A stretch of 64,000 nt of DNA from Aeromicrobium tamlense (GTDB taxonomy: Bacteria > Actinomycetota > Actinomycetes > Propionibacteriales > Nocardioidaceae), in the NCBI RefSeq assembly GCF_013408555.1, contig NZ_JACBZN010000001.1:2480001-2544000 (forward strand), written 5' to 3'. The position numbers were made by a program, and so were the translations under genes. Position 1 is the first letter of the stretch; each line of letters opens with the position of its first letter. A model generated the notes under the pieces. It was not told the DNA's origin. It made no database searches and worked only from the letters and a program-made list of their open reading frames with translations. Of this stretch, positions 11,148 to 19,816 are shown piece by piece.

Positions 11148-12347
11148 TCAGGCGTGGACGCCGATGCGCTCGCGCACCGGCGCGAACCGCAGGCCCACGA
11201 GGAAGACCACGAGACCGGCGGCGGCGAGTGCGACGCCCACCAGCGCGGGGGCCACGTAGCCCGCGCCCGCGGCGATCACGAGACCGCCGAGCCAGGCGCC
11301 GAGGCCGTTCGCGATGTTGAGGCTCGCGTGGTTGAGCGCGGCGCCGAGCATCTCGGCGTCGCCCGCGGCCGTCATCAGCCGGATCTGCAGGCCGATGGCC
11401 ACGACGCTGCCGAGCGCGCCCATGAGGAAGACGCTCACGAGCGCGGCCGGGGCGAAGGTGGCGAGCTCGTAGAACGCGAGCAGCACCACGACCGTGAACA
11501 GCAGGCCACCCGTCACCTGGCGCACGTTGTCCCAGTCGGCGAGGTGCCCGCCGACCCACGTGCCCGACACCGAGCCGAGGCCGAACACCAGCAGGAAGAC
11601 GGGGATGACCGCCGAGGGCAGGTCGACGACGTCGGTGACGATGGGCGCGATGTAGCTGTACATCGCGAACACGCCGCCGAAGCCGACGACGCCGGTCAGG
11701 AACGCCGCGATCACCGCTGGCTCGCGCAGGGCGCCGAGCTCGCCGCGGATCGTGACGCTGGGGTCGCCCGGCAGGTGCGGCACGAACACGATGACCAGCG
11801 CGGCCGCGACCACGGCGATCACCACGACGAGCGCGTACGCGGCACGCCACGAGAGGGCCTGACCCAGCCAGGCACTCACGGGGACGCCGGCCACGGTGGC
11901 GGCCGAGAGGCCCATCATCACCATGCTCACGGCGCGACCGCGGCGACCCGGCGGCACGAGCGAGGCGGCCACGAGCGACGCGACGCCGAAGTAGGCGCCG
12001 TGCGGCAGGCCCGCGACGAAGCGGGCGAGCATCACCGGGACGTAGCCGTCGGCGACGGCCGTGAGTGCGTTGCCGACCGCGAGTCCGCCGAGCAGCCACA
12101 GCAGCAGGGCGCGCTTCGGCATCCGCGCGGCCAGCGAGACGATGAGCGGCGCGCCGACGACCACGCCGAGCGCGTACGCGGAGATGATGTGGCCGGTCGT
12201 CGGGATGTCACGGTCGATGCTCTCGGCGACGTCGGGCAGCAGGCCCATCGTGACGAACTCGGTGGTGCCGATCGCGAAGCCGCCCAGCGCCAGGGCCAGC
12301 AGGGCGAGGCCGACGTGGCGGGCGGTCGGTTCGGTTCGCGAGGTCAC
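11148..12347 (-). CDS. MFS transporter, DHA1 family (AraJ/Cmx-like)
   Basis: The 399-residue, 12-helix inner-membrane carrier carries the family opening GGFAIGTTEFVTMGLLPDVA, typical of AraJ/chloramphenicol-exporter type sugar or drug efflux MFS proteins. It has LVASLVPPGRRGRAVSMVMMGLS near the central region. The GTG at 12347 is taken as start because the reading frame upstream is arginine/proline-rich and runs into the divergent gene; a start up to 12476 cannot be excluded. The substrate is unknown. Confidence 0.8.
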   Translation of the reverse strand: MTSRTEPTARHVGLALLALALGGFAIGTTEFVTMGLLPDVAESIDRDIPTTGHIISAYALGVVVGAPLIVSLAARMPKRALLLWLLGGLAVGNALTAVADGYVPVMLARFVAGLPHGAYFGVASLVAASLVPPGRRGRAVSMVMMGLSAATVAGVPVSAWLGQALSWRAAYALVVVIAVVAAALVIVFVPHLPGDPSVTIRGELGALREPAVIAAFLTGVVGFGGVFAMYSYIAPIVTDVVDLPSAVIPVFLLVFGLGSVSGTWVGGHLADWDNVRQVTGGLLFTVVVLLAFYELATFAPAALVSVFLMGALGSVVAIGLQIRLMTAAGDAEMLGAALNHASLNIANGLGAWLGGLVIAAGAGYVAPALVGVALAAAGLVVFLVGLRFAPVRERIGVHA

Positions 12348-12444
12348 CTCAGGTACAAGGCCCGCAGGGCGCGAACGATTCCTGACGTCCGTGCGACCCG
12401 AGTCACTGCTTGCCGCGCCCGGGCCGCGCGGGTCACCATCGGGT

Positions 12445-13020
12445 GTGACCCGCTTCGTCTTCAACACCGCCGCCACCCTCGACGGCTACCTCGCCGATCC
12501 CGACCACAGCCTCGCCTGGCTCTTCGCCGTCGAGGGCGGGACGCCCGACGCCCCCGAGCACGCCGACGCGTTCACCGCGTTCCTCGACTCGATCGGCGTC
12601 ACGGTGCTGGGCTCGTCTACGTACGAGTGGCTGCTGCGCGAGACGCAGGCCCTCGAGAAGCCCGAGGCCTGGCCGGACGCGATGTCCGGCAAGCCGGCGT
12701 TCCTGTTCACCTCGCGCGACCTGCCCGTGCCGGCGGGCGCCGACCTGACGGTCGTGTCGGGCGACGTCCGCGACCACCTCGACGCGATCCGCGAGCGCGC
12801 CGGCGGCCGCGACGTCTGGGTCATGGGCGGGGGGGACCTCGTGGGTCAGTTCGACGACGCGGGCGCCCTCGACGAGCTGCAGGTCAGCGTCGCCCCCGCC
12901 ACCCTCGGCGCCGGCTTCCCGCTCCTGCCCCGCCGCCTCGGCCCCGACCGCCTCCACCTCACCGACGTCGAGCGCCGCGGCCAGTTCGCCCACCTCACCT
13001 ACGCCGTCTCGCGCGGGTGA
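12445..13020 (+). CDS. RibD C-terminal / dihydrofolate reductase-like protein
   Basis: The 191-residue cytosolic protein has the fold of the RibD reductase domain. It opens with TRFVFNTAATLDGYLAD and contains the NADPH-site segment VWVMGGGDLVGQF and LDELQVSVAPATLGAGFPLLP. Stand-alone members are usually uncharacterised NAD(P)H reductases rather than riboflavin enzymes, and no rib genes are near. GTG 12445 starts directly before the conserved strand. The stop codon lies in the first base pairs of an 86-bp composite palindrome. Confidence 0.8.
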   Translation: MTRFVFNTAATLDGYLADPDHSLAWLFAVEGGTPDAPEHADAFTAFLDSIGVTVLGSSTYEWLLRETQALEKPEAWPDAMSGKPAFLFTSRDLPVPAGADLTVVSGDVRDHLDAIRERAGGRDVWVMGGGDLVGQFDDAGALDELQVSVAPATLGAGFPLLPRRLGPDRLHLTDVERRGQFAHLTYAVSRG

Positions 13021-13102
13021 CGGTTTCCCCGGTTAACCGGGGAAACTGTCACTTCGCGAGGTTTGCGAACCTCGCGAAGTGACAGGAAACCTCGTTCAGT
13101 CG
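13017..13102. repeat. 86-bp composite palindrome, copy A
   Basis: Two 36-bp palindromes share the word gtcac: 13017-13052 is centred on ccggttaaccgg with gtttcccc arms, and 13048-13083 has cacttcgcgaggtt arms. A tail aggaaacctcgttcagtcg follows. The same 86 bp recur at 27923-28008 with four mismatches by eye. Copy A contains the stop codon of the upstream gene. Confidence 0.85.
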
Positions 13103-13124
13103 CGACAGGTGAGCCGCGCCGCCC

Positions 13125-13130
13125 TAGCCT
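13125..13130 (+). promoter_or_regulatory. -10 box TAGCCT, leaderless start
   Basis: TAGCCT is 6 nt before the GTG at 13137 of the gamma-glutamyltransferase gene. Confidence 0.5.
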
Positions 13131-13136
13131 GAGGCC

Positions 13137-14603
13137 GTGACCAGCGTTGCGATCGCCGCCCCGAACACCGCCGCGGCGGACGCGGCGGAGCAGATCGTCC
13201 GGGCCGGCGGCAACGCGATCGACGCGGCCCTCGCTGCCGCGTTCGTGACCATGGTGAACGAGGTCGGCCTGGTGTCGCCGAGCGCGGGCGGGTTCCTGAC
13301 GATCCAGCCGCCCGACGGGTCGGCGCCGGTGACCATCGACGGCTGGATGGACATGCCCGGTCGCGACGTCCCCGACCGGCTCGGGCAGGGCACATGGGAC
13401 GTCCACACCGAGTACGGCGGCGGCGTCACGGTGACGGTCGGACCGGGCTCGGTCGCCACCCACGGCGCCATCGCGGCGTTCGGGGAGGCGCACCGCCGCT
13501 GGGGGCGGCTCCCGTGGGCCGAGCTGCTCGCCCCCGCGATCGACGTGGCCCGCGGCGGCTTCCGGCTCAGCGCCGCGTCCCGGTACTACCTCGACTACGT
13601 GCACGAGTCGATCTTCGGCTGGGACGAGGCGAGTCACGCGGCCGTGCACGACGAGCAGGGCGCCATCGCCGGCCACGACATCGTCGTGCCGCACCTCGCG
13701 GCCTCCCTCGAGCGGATCGCCCGGCACGGCCCGGACGAGCTCTACACGGGCGAGCTCGGTCACGCGGTCGCCGACGACGTCCTGGCGCGCGGCGGCATCC
13801 TCGGCCCGACCGACCTCGCCGCCTACGAGCCGGCGGTCCGACCCGCCCTCACCGCGCGCATGGAGGGCTGGACGCTCGGCACGAACCCGCCGCCGGCGAT
13901 CGGTGGCGTGAGCGTCGCCGCGATGCTGCGGCTCATGGCCGGCCACGGCCTGGACGACACCGAGCACCTGATCCGCGTGCAGCGGCGGGTGCTCGGCGAG
14001 CGGCTGCGGGTCTTCGACCACACCGACGACCTCGAGCGCGACGCCGCGGCGTTCCTCGACCTCGTCGACCGCGACGGTCTGGCGGCCCTGGAGTCGGGGT
14101 CGACGGCGCACGTCTCCACCGCCGACGCGCAGGGCACGGCCTGCGCGGTGACGATCTCGTCCGGCTACAGCTCGGGCATGATCGCTCGCGACACCGGCAT
14201 CTGGCTCAACAACTGCCTCGGCGAGCAGGAGCTCAACCCGCGCGGTCTCCACGGCCTGCCGTTCGGCTCGCGCCTGCTCTCGAACATGGCCCCCACGGTG
14301 GGTCGTCACGCCGACGGCGGCGTGCTGGCGATCGGCTCGCCCGGAGCCGACCGCATCACCACGGCGATCGTGCAGGCGCTCACCGGCCTCGTCGAGGACG
14401 GCCTCAGCCTGCAGGAGGCGATCGACCACCCGCGGATCCACGTGCACCGCGCGGCGACGCCGGACGAGCAGGTCAAGGTCGAGCACCCCGACGACCTCAC
14501 GATGTACTTCGGTGGCGTCTCGGGCACCCTCGTCACGGCCGAGGGCACCCTGGTGGCCGCGGCCGATCCCCGGCGCGACGGCGCCGTGCGCATCGTGTCC
14601 TGA
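13137..14603 (+). CDS. gamma-glutamyltransferase family protein
   Basis: The 488-residue Ntn-hydrolase precursor would self-cleave at a threonine to give large and small subunits and then hydrolyse or transfer gamma-glutamyl groups. The N-terminal AAADAAEQIVRAGGNAIDAALA and LSAGG-like SPSAGGFLTI are typical. The probable nucleophile is Thr323 in GSTAHVSTAD, followed by SGYSSGM and GSPGADRITTAI, the second-subunit glycine motif. No signal peptide is evident, unlike secreted GGTs, so it may be cytosolic. The exact substrate is uncertain; several subfamilies act on non-glutathione compounds. Confidence 0.82.
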   Translation: MTSVAIAAPNTAAADAAEQIVRAGGNAIDAALAAAFVTMVNEVGLVSPSAGGFLTIQPPDGSAPVTIDGWMDMPGRDVPDRLGQGTWDVHTEYGGGVTVTVGPGSVATHGAIAAFGEAHRRWGRLPWAELLAPAIDVARGGFRLSAASRYYLDYVHESIFGWDEASHAAVHDEQGAIAGHDIVVPHLAASLERIARHGPDELYTGELGHAVADDVLARGGILGPTDLAAYEPAVRPALTARMEGWTLGTNPPPAIGGVSVAAMLRLMAGHGLDDTEHLIRVQRRVLGERLRVFDHTDDLERDAAAFLDLVDRDGLAALESGSTAHVSTADAQGTACAVTISSGYSSGMIARDTGIWLNNCLGEQELNPRGLHGLPFGSRLLSNMAPTVGRHADGGVLAIGSPGADRITTAIVQALTGLVEDGLSLQEAIDHPRIHVHRAATPDEQVKVEHPDDLTMYFGGVSGTLVTAEGTLVAAADPRRDGAVRIVS

Positions 14604-14617
14604 GGGATGCCCGCCAC

Positions 14618-14623
14618 TACGCT
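14618..14623 (+). promoter_or_regulatory. -10 box TACGCT, leaderless start
   Basis: TACGCT is 6 nt before ATG 14630 of the glycerophosphodiesterase gene, only 15 bp after the preceding stop. Confidence 0.5.
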
Positions 14624-14629
14624 GACCGG

Positions 14630-15697
14630 ATGACCGCCTCGCTCGTCGACGCGCCCGTCGTCATCGCCCACCGCGGCGTTCCCGGATCACGCCTGGAGCA
14701 CACCCGGCCCTCGTACCTGCTGGGGATCGAGGAGGGCGCCGACTACATCGAGCCCGACGTCGTGGCCACGAAGGACGGTGCCCTCGTCGTGCGGCACGAG
14801 AACGAGATCGGCGGCACCACCGACGTCGCCTCGCGACCCGAGTTCGCCCACCTGCGCACCACGAAGTTCATCGACGGCGTTCCGCTGACCGGCTGGTTCA
14901 CCGAGGACTTCACGCTCGAGGAGATCAGGACGCTGCGCACTCGCGAGCGCCTGCCGCAGCTGCGACCGCAGAATCTCGCCCTCGAGGGGACCGAGCCGAT
15001 CCTCACCCTCGACGAGGTCATCGACATCGCGGAGGCCGAGAACACCCGACGCGGCGCGGGCGCCGACCCGATCGGCGTCTACGTCGAGACGAAGCACCCC
15101 ACCTACTTCCGCGGGCTCGGACTCGACCTCAACGACCGGCTGCTCGAGGTCCTCGACCGCCGTGGCCTCAACCGCAAGGGCGCGAAGGTGGTCATCCAGT
15201 CGATGGAGACCGCCAACCTCAAGGCGCTGCGTGACCGCACCCCGCTGCCCCTCGTGCAGCTGATGGAGCGCAAGGGCGGTCCCTACGACCTCGTCGCCAC
15301 GTACGACCCCCGCGACTACGCGGCGCTGACGCGCCCTGAGGAGCTGGCGAAGATCGCCGAGTACGCCCAGGGCATCGGCCCGAACAAGAGCCTCGTCATC
15401 GCCCGCGACCGCCACCAGAACCTGCTCGGCGAGACCGGCCTCGTCCGCGACGCCCACGAGGTCGGCCTGTTCGTCCACATCTGGACGATGCGCAACGAGA
15501 ACAACTTCCTCCCCGTGCAGTGGCGCACGAGCCAGGACGAGGCCGACCCCGGCGACGCGACGGCCGAGCTGCTGGCCTTCTACGCCGCCGGGGTCGACGG
15601 GGTGTTCTCGGACTTCACACGGACGGCGGTGGCGGCGCGCTCGGCCCATCTGTCGTCGGCGGGCCCCACACGTCGGGCGCCTGCGCCTGGGGCATGA
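14630..15697 (+). CDS. glycerophosphodiester phosphodiesterase
   Basis: The 355-residue TIM-barrel enzyme would hydrolyse glycerophosphodiesters to glycerol-3-phosphate and an alcohol. The catalytic and metal ligands are visible: HRG at 14-16, EPD at 41-43 and His56 in VVRHEN. Later strands carry VYVETKHPTYF, VVIQSME and VFVHIWTMRNEN-like sequence (LFVHIWTMRN). It resembles GlpQ-type enzymes with the long insert before strand 3, but no signal peptide is seen. The last ~25 residues (83 bp) overlap the convergent PspC gene, which suggests a C-terminal extension past the usual GVFSDF end. Confidence 0.88.
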   Translation: MTASLVDAPVVIAHRGVPGSRLEHTRPSYLLGIEEGADYIEPDVVATKDGALVVRHENEIGGTTDVASRPEFAHLRTTKFIDGVPLTGWFTEDFTLEEIRTLRTRERLPQLRPQNLALEGTEPILTLDEVIDIAEAENTRRGAGADPIGVYVETKHPTYFRGLGLDLNDRLLEVLDRRGLNRKGAKVVIQSMETANLKALRDRTPLPLVQLMERKGGPYDLVATYDPRDYAALTRPEELAKIAEYAQGIGPNKSLVIARDRHQNLLGETGLVRDAHEVGLFVHIWTMRNENNFLPVQWRTSQDEADPGDATAELLAFYAAGVDGVFSDFTRTAVAARSAHLSSAGPTRRAPAPGA

Positions 15698-15881
15698 GCA
15701 GCCACGCCGCGAGGTAGACCAGCAGCGTCGTGCCCACGCCCACCACGACCAGCACGATCGTGATGATGCGGATGAGCGTGGCGTCCACGCCGGTGTACTC
15801 GGCCAGTCCTCCGCACACGCCGCCGAGCCACTTGTCGGTGGTGCTGCGGGCGAGCTTCTTGGGGCCCTGGTTCGGGTTCAT
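15615..15881 (-). CDS. small PspC-domain membrane protein
   Basis: The 88-residue protein is essentially one PspC domain: basic N-terminus, LGGVCGGLAEYTGVDATLIRI amphipathic segment, one membrane helix (IVLVVVGVGTTLLVYLAAWLLMP) and a proline-rich tail. PspC proteins take part in membrane-stress sensing. It is third in an operon with two membrane proteins, coupled by an ATGA overlap. Its 3' end overlaps the convergent phosphodiesterase gene by 83 bp, and that tail encodes only low-complexity Pro/Ser. Confidence 0.88.
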   Translation of the reverse strand: MNPNQGPKKLARSTTDKWLGGVCGGLAEYTGVDATLIRIITIVLVVVGVGTTLLVYLAAWLLMPQAQAPDVWGPPTTDGPSAPPPPSV

Positions 15882-16063
15882 GAGGTCCTCCTGAGGGTGA
15901 GGGCGATGCCGGCGAGTCCGGCGACGATGAGGGTGACGAGTCCGGCGACGGCCAGGCCGTCGACGCTCGCGAGGTCGTAGGTCAGCAGGGCCCAGCCCAC
16001 GAGGACGAGTGCGAACAGGACGCCGAAGACGAGCGCGTCCCAGCGCAGCGGATGGGTGTTCAT
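15878..16063 (-). CDS. two-helix small membrane protein
   Basis: The 61-residue protein has two hydrophobic helices (about 10-30 and 36-55) and a basic C-terminus (LTLRRTS). I recognise no family. It is coupled by ATGA overlaps to both the upstream PspC/LiaF-like gene and the downstream PspC gene, so it probably belongs to the same envelope-stress module. Confidence 0.75.
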   Translation of the reverse strand: MNTHPLRWDALVFGVLFALVLVGWALLTYDLASVDGLAVAGLVTLIVAGLAGIALTLRRTS

Positions 16064-17328
16064 CGTCGAGTCACCTCGATCTCGCCCGCCGTGCCGGTGA
16101 TGACGATGCGATAGGCCCCGGGGGCGTCGGAGGGCCAGTCGATCGAGGGGCGCTGGCCGTCGGACACGCGGCCGAAGACCTCGATCCGACCGCCGGCGGA
16201 CAGGGACGTCTCGACGTCGACGTCGAGTCCCTCGGGCACGATCACGGTCGTCTCTCCCATGCCGTTGTCGATCTCCAGCGTACGGCCGGAGAGGCTCTCG
16301 AGGTCCTGGATCGCGGTGAGGTCGACCCGCACCCGGCCGAAGCCCTGCTCGATGGGCTCGGCGACCGCGGCGGCCGTGACGGGCCGCAGGTCGATGTCGC
16401 CGGCCGAGAGGTTCGGGGTCACCGAGGCGACCGCCAGCACGGGCAGGATCAGGACGCCCAGCGGCACCAGGGCGCCGGGGTGGCCGATCCTCGAGCCGAC
16501 CAGCAGGCCGATCGTGACGATGCCGAGGGCGACGGCCGGGTAGATCGCGGCGTCGACCGGCTCCTGCGCGATGGACCAGAGGCCCAGGCCGCCCAGGGCG
16601 ACGAGGATCGCCGAGAGGGTCAGCAGCAGCAGGGCGGGCGACCAGCGCTCGCGCGGCGGACGCGGGGGCAGGACGGAGGCCGGCGGCGCACCGGGCGGCG
16701 GGGCGGGCGGACCGGGCTCGTGGAGCACCGTCGTCGGCTCGTCAGCGCCCTGCGCGAGCGCCGGGTCGCCCGTGGACACGGGGGTGGTCATGACGTCGTC
16801 TCCTGTCGAGAAGGCGGGGGTGGGATCGGTGGGGGCCTGGGCGGTGAACGCGTCGGGCCGGTAGGGCGGGGGTGGCGCGTAGGCCGGCGGCGGGGTGGTG
16901 CGGGTGCGGTTCCTGACCACGAACAGCCAGTAGAGGAACCCGAACGGCAGCGCGATCCAGAACAGCGCCCACATCGGCCACCAGAACCAGCCGCCGACGC
17001 CCCAGGCGGTGTCGCCGAGGACGGCGGCCAGCGCGAGGACGCCGGCGACGATCAGGCCGACGGTGCGCAGCTGGGAGTCGGACTTGAGGTCGAAGGCCTC
17101 GGCCAGGACGCTGCGCTCGGACCCCTCGGCGGGGATGAGCAGCCAGCAGGCGACGTAGAGGATCGGACCGGCGAACCCGGCGACGGTCAGGACGACGAAG
17201 CCGATCCGCACGATGACGGGGTCGATGTCGAGTGCGCGGGCGATGCCGCCGGAGACGCCGCCGAGCAGCTTGTCTCCCGTGGTGCGCCGCATCGCATCGA
17301 GCTGCGAGCCGGAGGTCGGTGTGGTCAT
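16060..17328 (-). CDS. PspC domain protein with LiaF-like C-terminal domain
   Basis: The 422-residue membrane protein begins with a PspC domain (LLGGVSGGIARALDIDPVIVRIGFVVLTVAG, about 24-55). Several helices follow, then a proline-rich cytoplasmic linker (about 155-230), four more helices, and a C-terminal beta-rich domain with LEIDNGMGETTVIVPEGLDVDV, the pattern of LiaF/cell-wall-active-antibiotic response proteins. LiaF-type proteins usually restrain a partner sensor kinase, and a PspC-kinase gene lies divergently 132 bp away. The ATG at 17328 is preceded by CAGGCT at the leaderless spacing. Confidence 0.85.
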   Translation of the reverse strand: MTTPTSGSQLDAMRRTTGDKLLGGVSGGIARALDIDPVIVRIGFVVLTVAGFAGPILYVACWLLIPAEGSERSVLAEAFDLKSDSQLRTVGLIVAGVLALAAVLGDTAWGVGGWFWWPMWALFWIALPFGFLYWLFVVRNRTRTTPPPAYAPPPPYRPDAFTAQAPTDPTPAFSTGDDVMTTPVSTGDPALAQGADEPTTVLHEPGPPAPPPGAPPASVLPPRPPRERWSPALLLLTLSAILVALGGLGLWSIAQEPVDAAIYPAVALGIVTIGLLVGSRIGHPGALVPLGVLILPVLAVASVTPNLSAGDIDLRPVTAAAVAEPIEQGFGRVRVDLTAIQDLESLSGRTLEIDNGMGETTVIVPEGLDVDVETSLSAGGRIEVFGRVSDGQRPSIDWPSDAPGAYRIVITGTAGEIEVTRR

Positions 17329-17460
17329 GGCTCCAGCCTGCCCGGGGGTCGGGGTCCGCCACCATCGGGTGAACCCCTGGTCCTCCCCCGAGGCGGCGTC
17401 GGCACGGACCGGGGTCGCACCTGATGGCGCCTGCGCGCGCCCGCGTGTGAGGGTGGTCCC

Positions 17461-18741
17461 ATGACGACCGCTGCCCCCGACGCCGCCGGCGGCACCCGCC
17501 GCTCGGCCGACGGGTTCCGCCGGGCCTACCGGCCGGTGGACGCGCGCGTCGTCGCCGGCGTCAGCGCCGGTCTGGCCGAGCACCTGCGGCTGCCCGTGGT
17601 GTGGGTGCGGGTGGGCTTCGTCCTGGCCACGTTCGTGCACGGCACCGGACTGCTGGCCTACCTGCTGCTGTGGTGGTTCCTACCGCTGCAGGCCCCCGTG
17701 GACGGCTCCCCCGGCCTCGAGTCCGCGCGCCGTCGCGGCCTGCGCACGGGCTCGCGCGGACCGTCCCGCCGCGACGTCGTGCAGAGTGCCGCGATCGGCG
17801 CCGTGGGGCTGGGCGTCCTGGGCCTCATCGCGCTCGGCGGCGGCTGGCTCGAGGGCTGGATGCTGCCGCTGCTGCTGGTGGTCACGGGCATCGCGGTGGT
17901 GTGGCGGATGTTCGACGACGCCGCGTGGAACTCGTGGCTGCGGCAGACCGAGGGGCCCGCGTTCGCGATGCGGCTGCTCGTGGGCCTGGCGTTCATCGGC
18001 CTCGGCGCGATCTACATCCTCACCGTCAACCGCGGCTGGTCGGCCGCCGTGGACTTCTTCGCCGCGCTCGCCATCGCCGTGGTGGGCCTGAGCCTGATCC
18101 TCGGGCCGTGGATCCTGGGCCTCTGGACCGACCTCGGCACCGAGCGGCGCGAGCGCATCCGCTCGCAGGAGCGCGCCGACGTGGCCGCCCACCTGCACGA
18201 CTCCGTGCTCCAGACGCTGGCCCTGCTGCAGAAGAACGCCGACGACCCCGCCACCGTGGCCACCCTGGCCCGCCGCCAGGAGCGCGAGCTGCGCGACTGG
18301 CTCTACGGCCGCCAGGACGACACCGCCACCTTCGCCACCGCCCTGCGCGACCTCGCCGCCGAGGTCGAGGCCAACCACCGCGTCCCGGTGGAGGTCGTCA
18401 CGGTCGGCGACGCCGCGCCCGACGACGGCCTCCGTGCCCTGCTCGCCGCCACCGGCGAGGCCGTGGTGAACGCCGCGAAGCACTCCGGCGCGAGCCGGGT
18501 CGACGTCTACGCCGAGCGCGTCGCGAACGGCTCGGGCGACCGGATGGAGGTCTTCGTCCGCGACCGCGGCACCGGCTTCGACCCCGACGCGGTCCCCGCC
18601 GACCGGCTCGGCGTGAAGAACTCGATCATCGGCCGCGCCGAGCGCCACGGCGGCACGGCGCGCGTCCGCAGCACCCCCGAGGACGGCACCGAGGTCGCCC
18701 TCACCATGCCGGTCTCGCCCGGCGACAAGGAGAGCGCATGA
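17461..18741 (+). CDS. PspC-fused sensor histidine kinase (LiaS/NarX type)
   Basis: The 426-residue kinase joins an N-terminal PspC domain (RPVDARVVAGVSAGLAEHLRL, about 24-80) to several membrane helices and a HisKA_3/HATPase module. The phosphorylated histidine is His246 in HLHDSVLQTLALLQ. The ATP-binding N box includes Asn337 in GEAVVNAAKHSG, followed by a G box around GTGFD. It phosphorylates the regulator encoded next (ATGA overlap). The divergent PspC/LiaF operon is its likely partner and target, by analogy with LiaFSR. Signals are probably membrane or wall stress. Confidence 0.9.
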   Translation: MTTAAPDAAGGTRRSADGFRRAYRPVDARVVAGVSAGLAEHLRLPVVWVRVGFVLATFVHGTGLLAYLLLWWFLPLQAPVDGSPGLESARRRGLRTGSRGPSRRDVVQSAAIGAVGLGVLGLIALGGGWLEGWMLPLLLVVTGIAVVWRMFDDAAWNSWLRQTEGPAFAMRLLVGLAFIGLGAIYILTVNRGWSAAVDFFAALAIAVVGLSLILGPWILGLWTDLGTERRERIRSQERADVAAHLHDSVLQTLALLQKNADDPATVATLARRQERELRDWLYGRQDDTATFATALRDLAAEVEANHRVPVEVVTVGDAAPDDGLRALLAATGEAVVNAAKHSGASRVDVYAERVANGSGDRMEVFVRDRGTGFDPDAVPADRLGVKNSIIGRAERHGGTARVRSTPEDGTEVALTMPVSPGDKESA

Positions 18742-19382
18742 CCGTCCTGTCCGTGCTGGTCGTCGACGACCACGCGATGTTCCGCACCGGCGTCCGTGCC
18801 GAGCTCGAACGGCTCGGCAGCGGGCGCGTCGAGGTCGTCGGCGAGGCCGAGGACGTCGACACCGCCGTCGCCGCGATCTCGGACCTGCGTCCCGACGTCG
18901 TGCTGCTCGACGTGCACCTGCCGGGCGGCGGCGGCCCCGAGGTCATCCGGCGCGCGGGCGCGTCCACCACGTTCCTGGCGCTGTCGGTCAGCGACGCCGC
19001 CGAGGACGTCATCGGCGTGATCCGCGCCGGTGCGCGGGGCTACGTCACCAAGAACATCTCGGCGCCCGAGCTGCTCGACGCGATCGACCGCGTCGCCGGC
19101 GGCGACGCCGTGTTCAGCCCGCGCCTGGCCGGGTTCGTCCTCGACGCGTTCGCCGGCACGATCGCCGTCGCGCAGGTCGACGAGGACCTCGACCGCCTCA
19201 CCGAGCGCGAGCGCGAGGTCATGCGGCTCATCGCGCGCGGCTACGCGTACAAGGAGGTCGCGAAGGAGCTGTTCATCTCCGTCAAGACCGTCGAGACCCA
19301 CGTCTCGAGCGTGCTGCGCAAGCTCCAGCTCTCCAGCCGCCACGAGCTGACCCGCTGGGCCAACGACCGCCGCCTCATCTGA
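18738..19382 (+). CDS. NarL/LuxR-type response regulator
   Basis: The 214-residue DNA-binding regulator is partner of the PspC kinase. The receiver domain has acidic pocket DD at 10-11 and phospho-acceptor Asp58 in LLLDVHLPG. The C-terminal LuxR helix-turn-helix reads LTEREREVMRLIARGYAYKEVAKEL with SVKTVETHVSSVLRKL. It probably activates the divergent PspC/LiaF-like operon. Confidence 0.92.
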   Translation: MTVLSVLVVDDHAMFRTGVRAELERLGSGRVEVVGEAEDVDTAVAAISDLRPDVVLLDVHLPGGGGPEVIRRAGASTTFLALSVSDAAEDVIGVIRAGARGYVTKNISAPELLDAIDRVAGGDAVFSPRLAGFVLDAFAGTIAVAQVDEDLDRLTEREREVMRLIARGYAYKEVAKELFISVKTVETHVSSVLRKLQLSSRHELTRWANDRRLI

Positions 19383-19387
19383 CCTCG

Positions 19388-19477
19388 CGCGCCCCTCCCC
19401 CACTTTTGGAGCGGGATGCACGCTTTCGGGCACGAGGAAGGTTCATCCCGTTCCAGAAGTGGAGGGGGGTCCGGCGC
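19388..19477. repeat. large imperfect inverted repeat
   Basis: The arms 19392-19418 (ccctcccccacttttggagcgggat region) and 19444-19470 are inverted copies with a few mismatches around a ~25-nt loop. It lies just after the response-regulator stop and could act as a terminator; the arms are much longer than needed. Unrelated in sequence to the other palindromes in the window. Confidence 0.65.
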
Positions 19478-19558
19478 GTAGGACTGACGTGACCGATTCG
19501 CCGGACAGGATCGCCGTGCCTTCGTACGGTGGACGTTCCCCCCGGAGAAGGAGCGAAC

Positions 19559-19810
19559 GTGCGCAAGATCCTGATCGCCGTCATGATGACGAGCTCCCTC
19601 GTGCTGGCATCCGCGCCGGCCGAGTCGGCCCCGAAGTTCAAGAACTGCAAGGCCCTCAACAAGAAGTACCCGCACGGCGTGGGCATGCCCGGCGCGAAGG
19701 ACAAGACCTCGGGCAAGCCGGTCACCAACTTCAAGCGCAGCAAGGCGCTCTACCAGGCCAACAAGGGCAAGGACCGCGACAAGGACAGGATCGCCTGCGA
19801 GAAGCGCTGA
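19559..19810 (+). CDS. secreted Excalibur-domain protein
   Basis: The 83-residue exported protein has a signal peptide of about 23 residues ending ASAPAESA. The mature part is a single Excalibur (extracellular calcium-binding) domain: FKNCKALNKKYPHGVG and the acidic DRDKDRIACEK loop resembling an EF-hand. GTG 19559 is preceded by a strong purine-rich site (gagaaggag). Such small proteins are often surface- or nuclease-associated, but no partner is evident here. Confidence 0.85.
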   Translation: MRKILIAVMMTSSLVLASAPAESAPKFKNCKALNKKYPHGVGMPGAKDKTSGKPVTNFKRSKALYQANKGKDRDKDRIACEKR

Positions 19811-19816
19811 AACGCC

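Noticed and set aside
13137..14603. Periplasmic glutathione-degrading GGT
   Set aside because: No signal peptide is visible and this lineage generally uses mycothiol, so I kept the broader family name.
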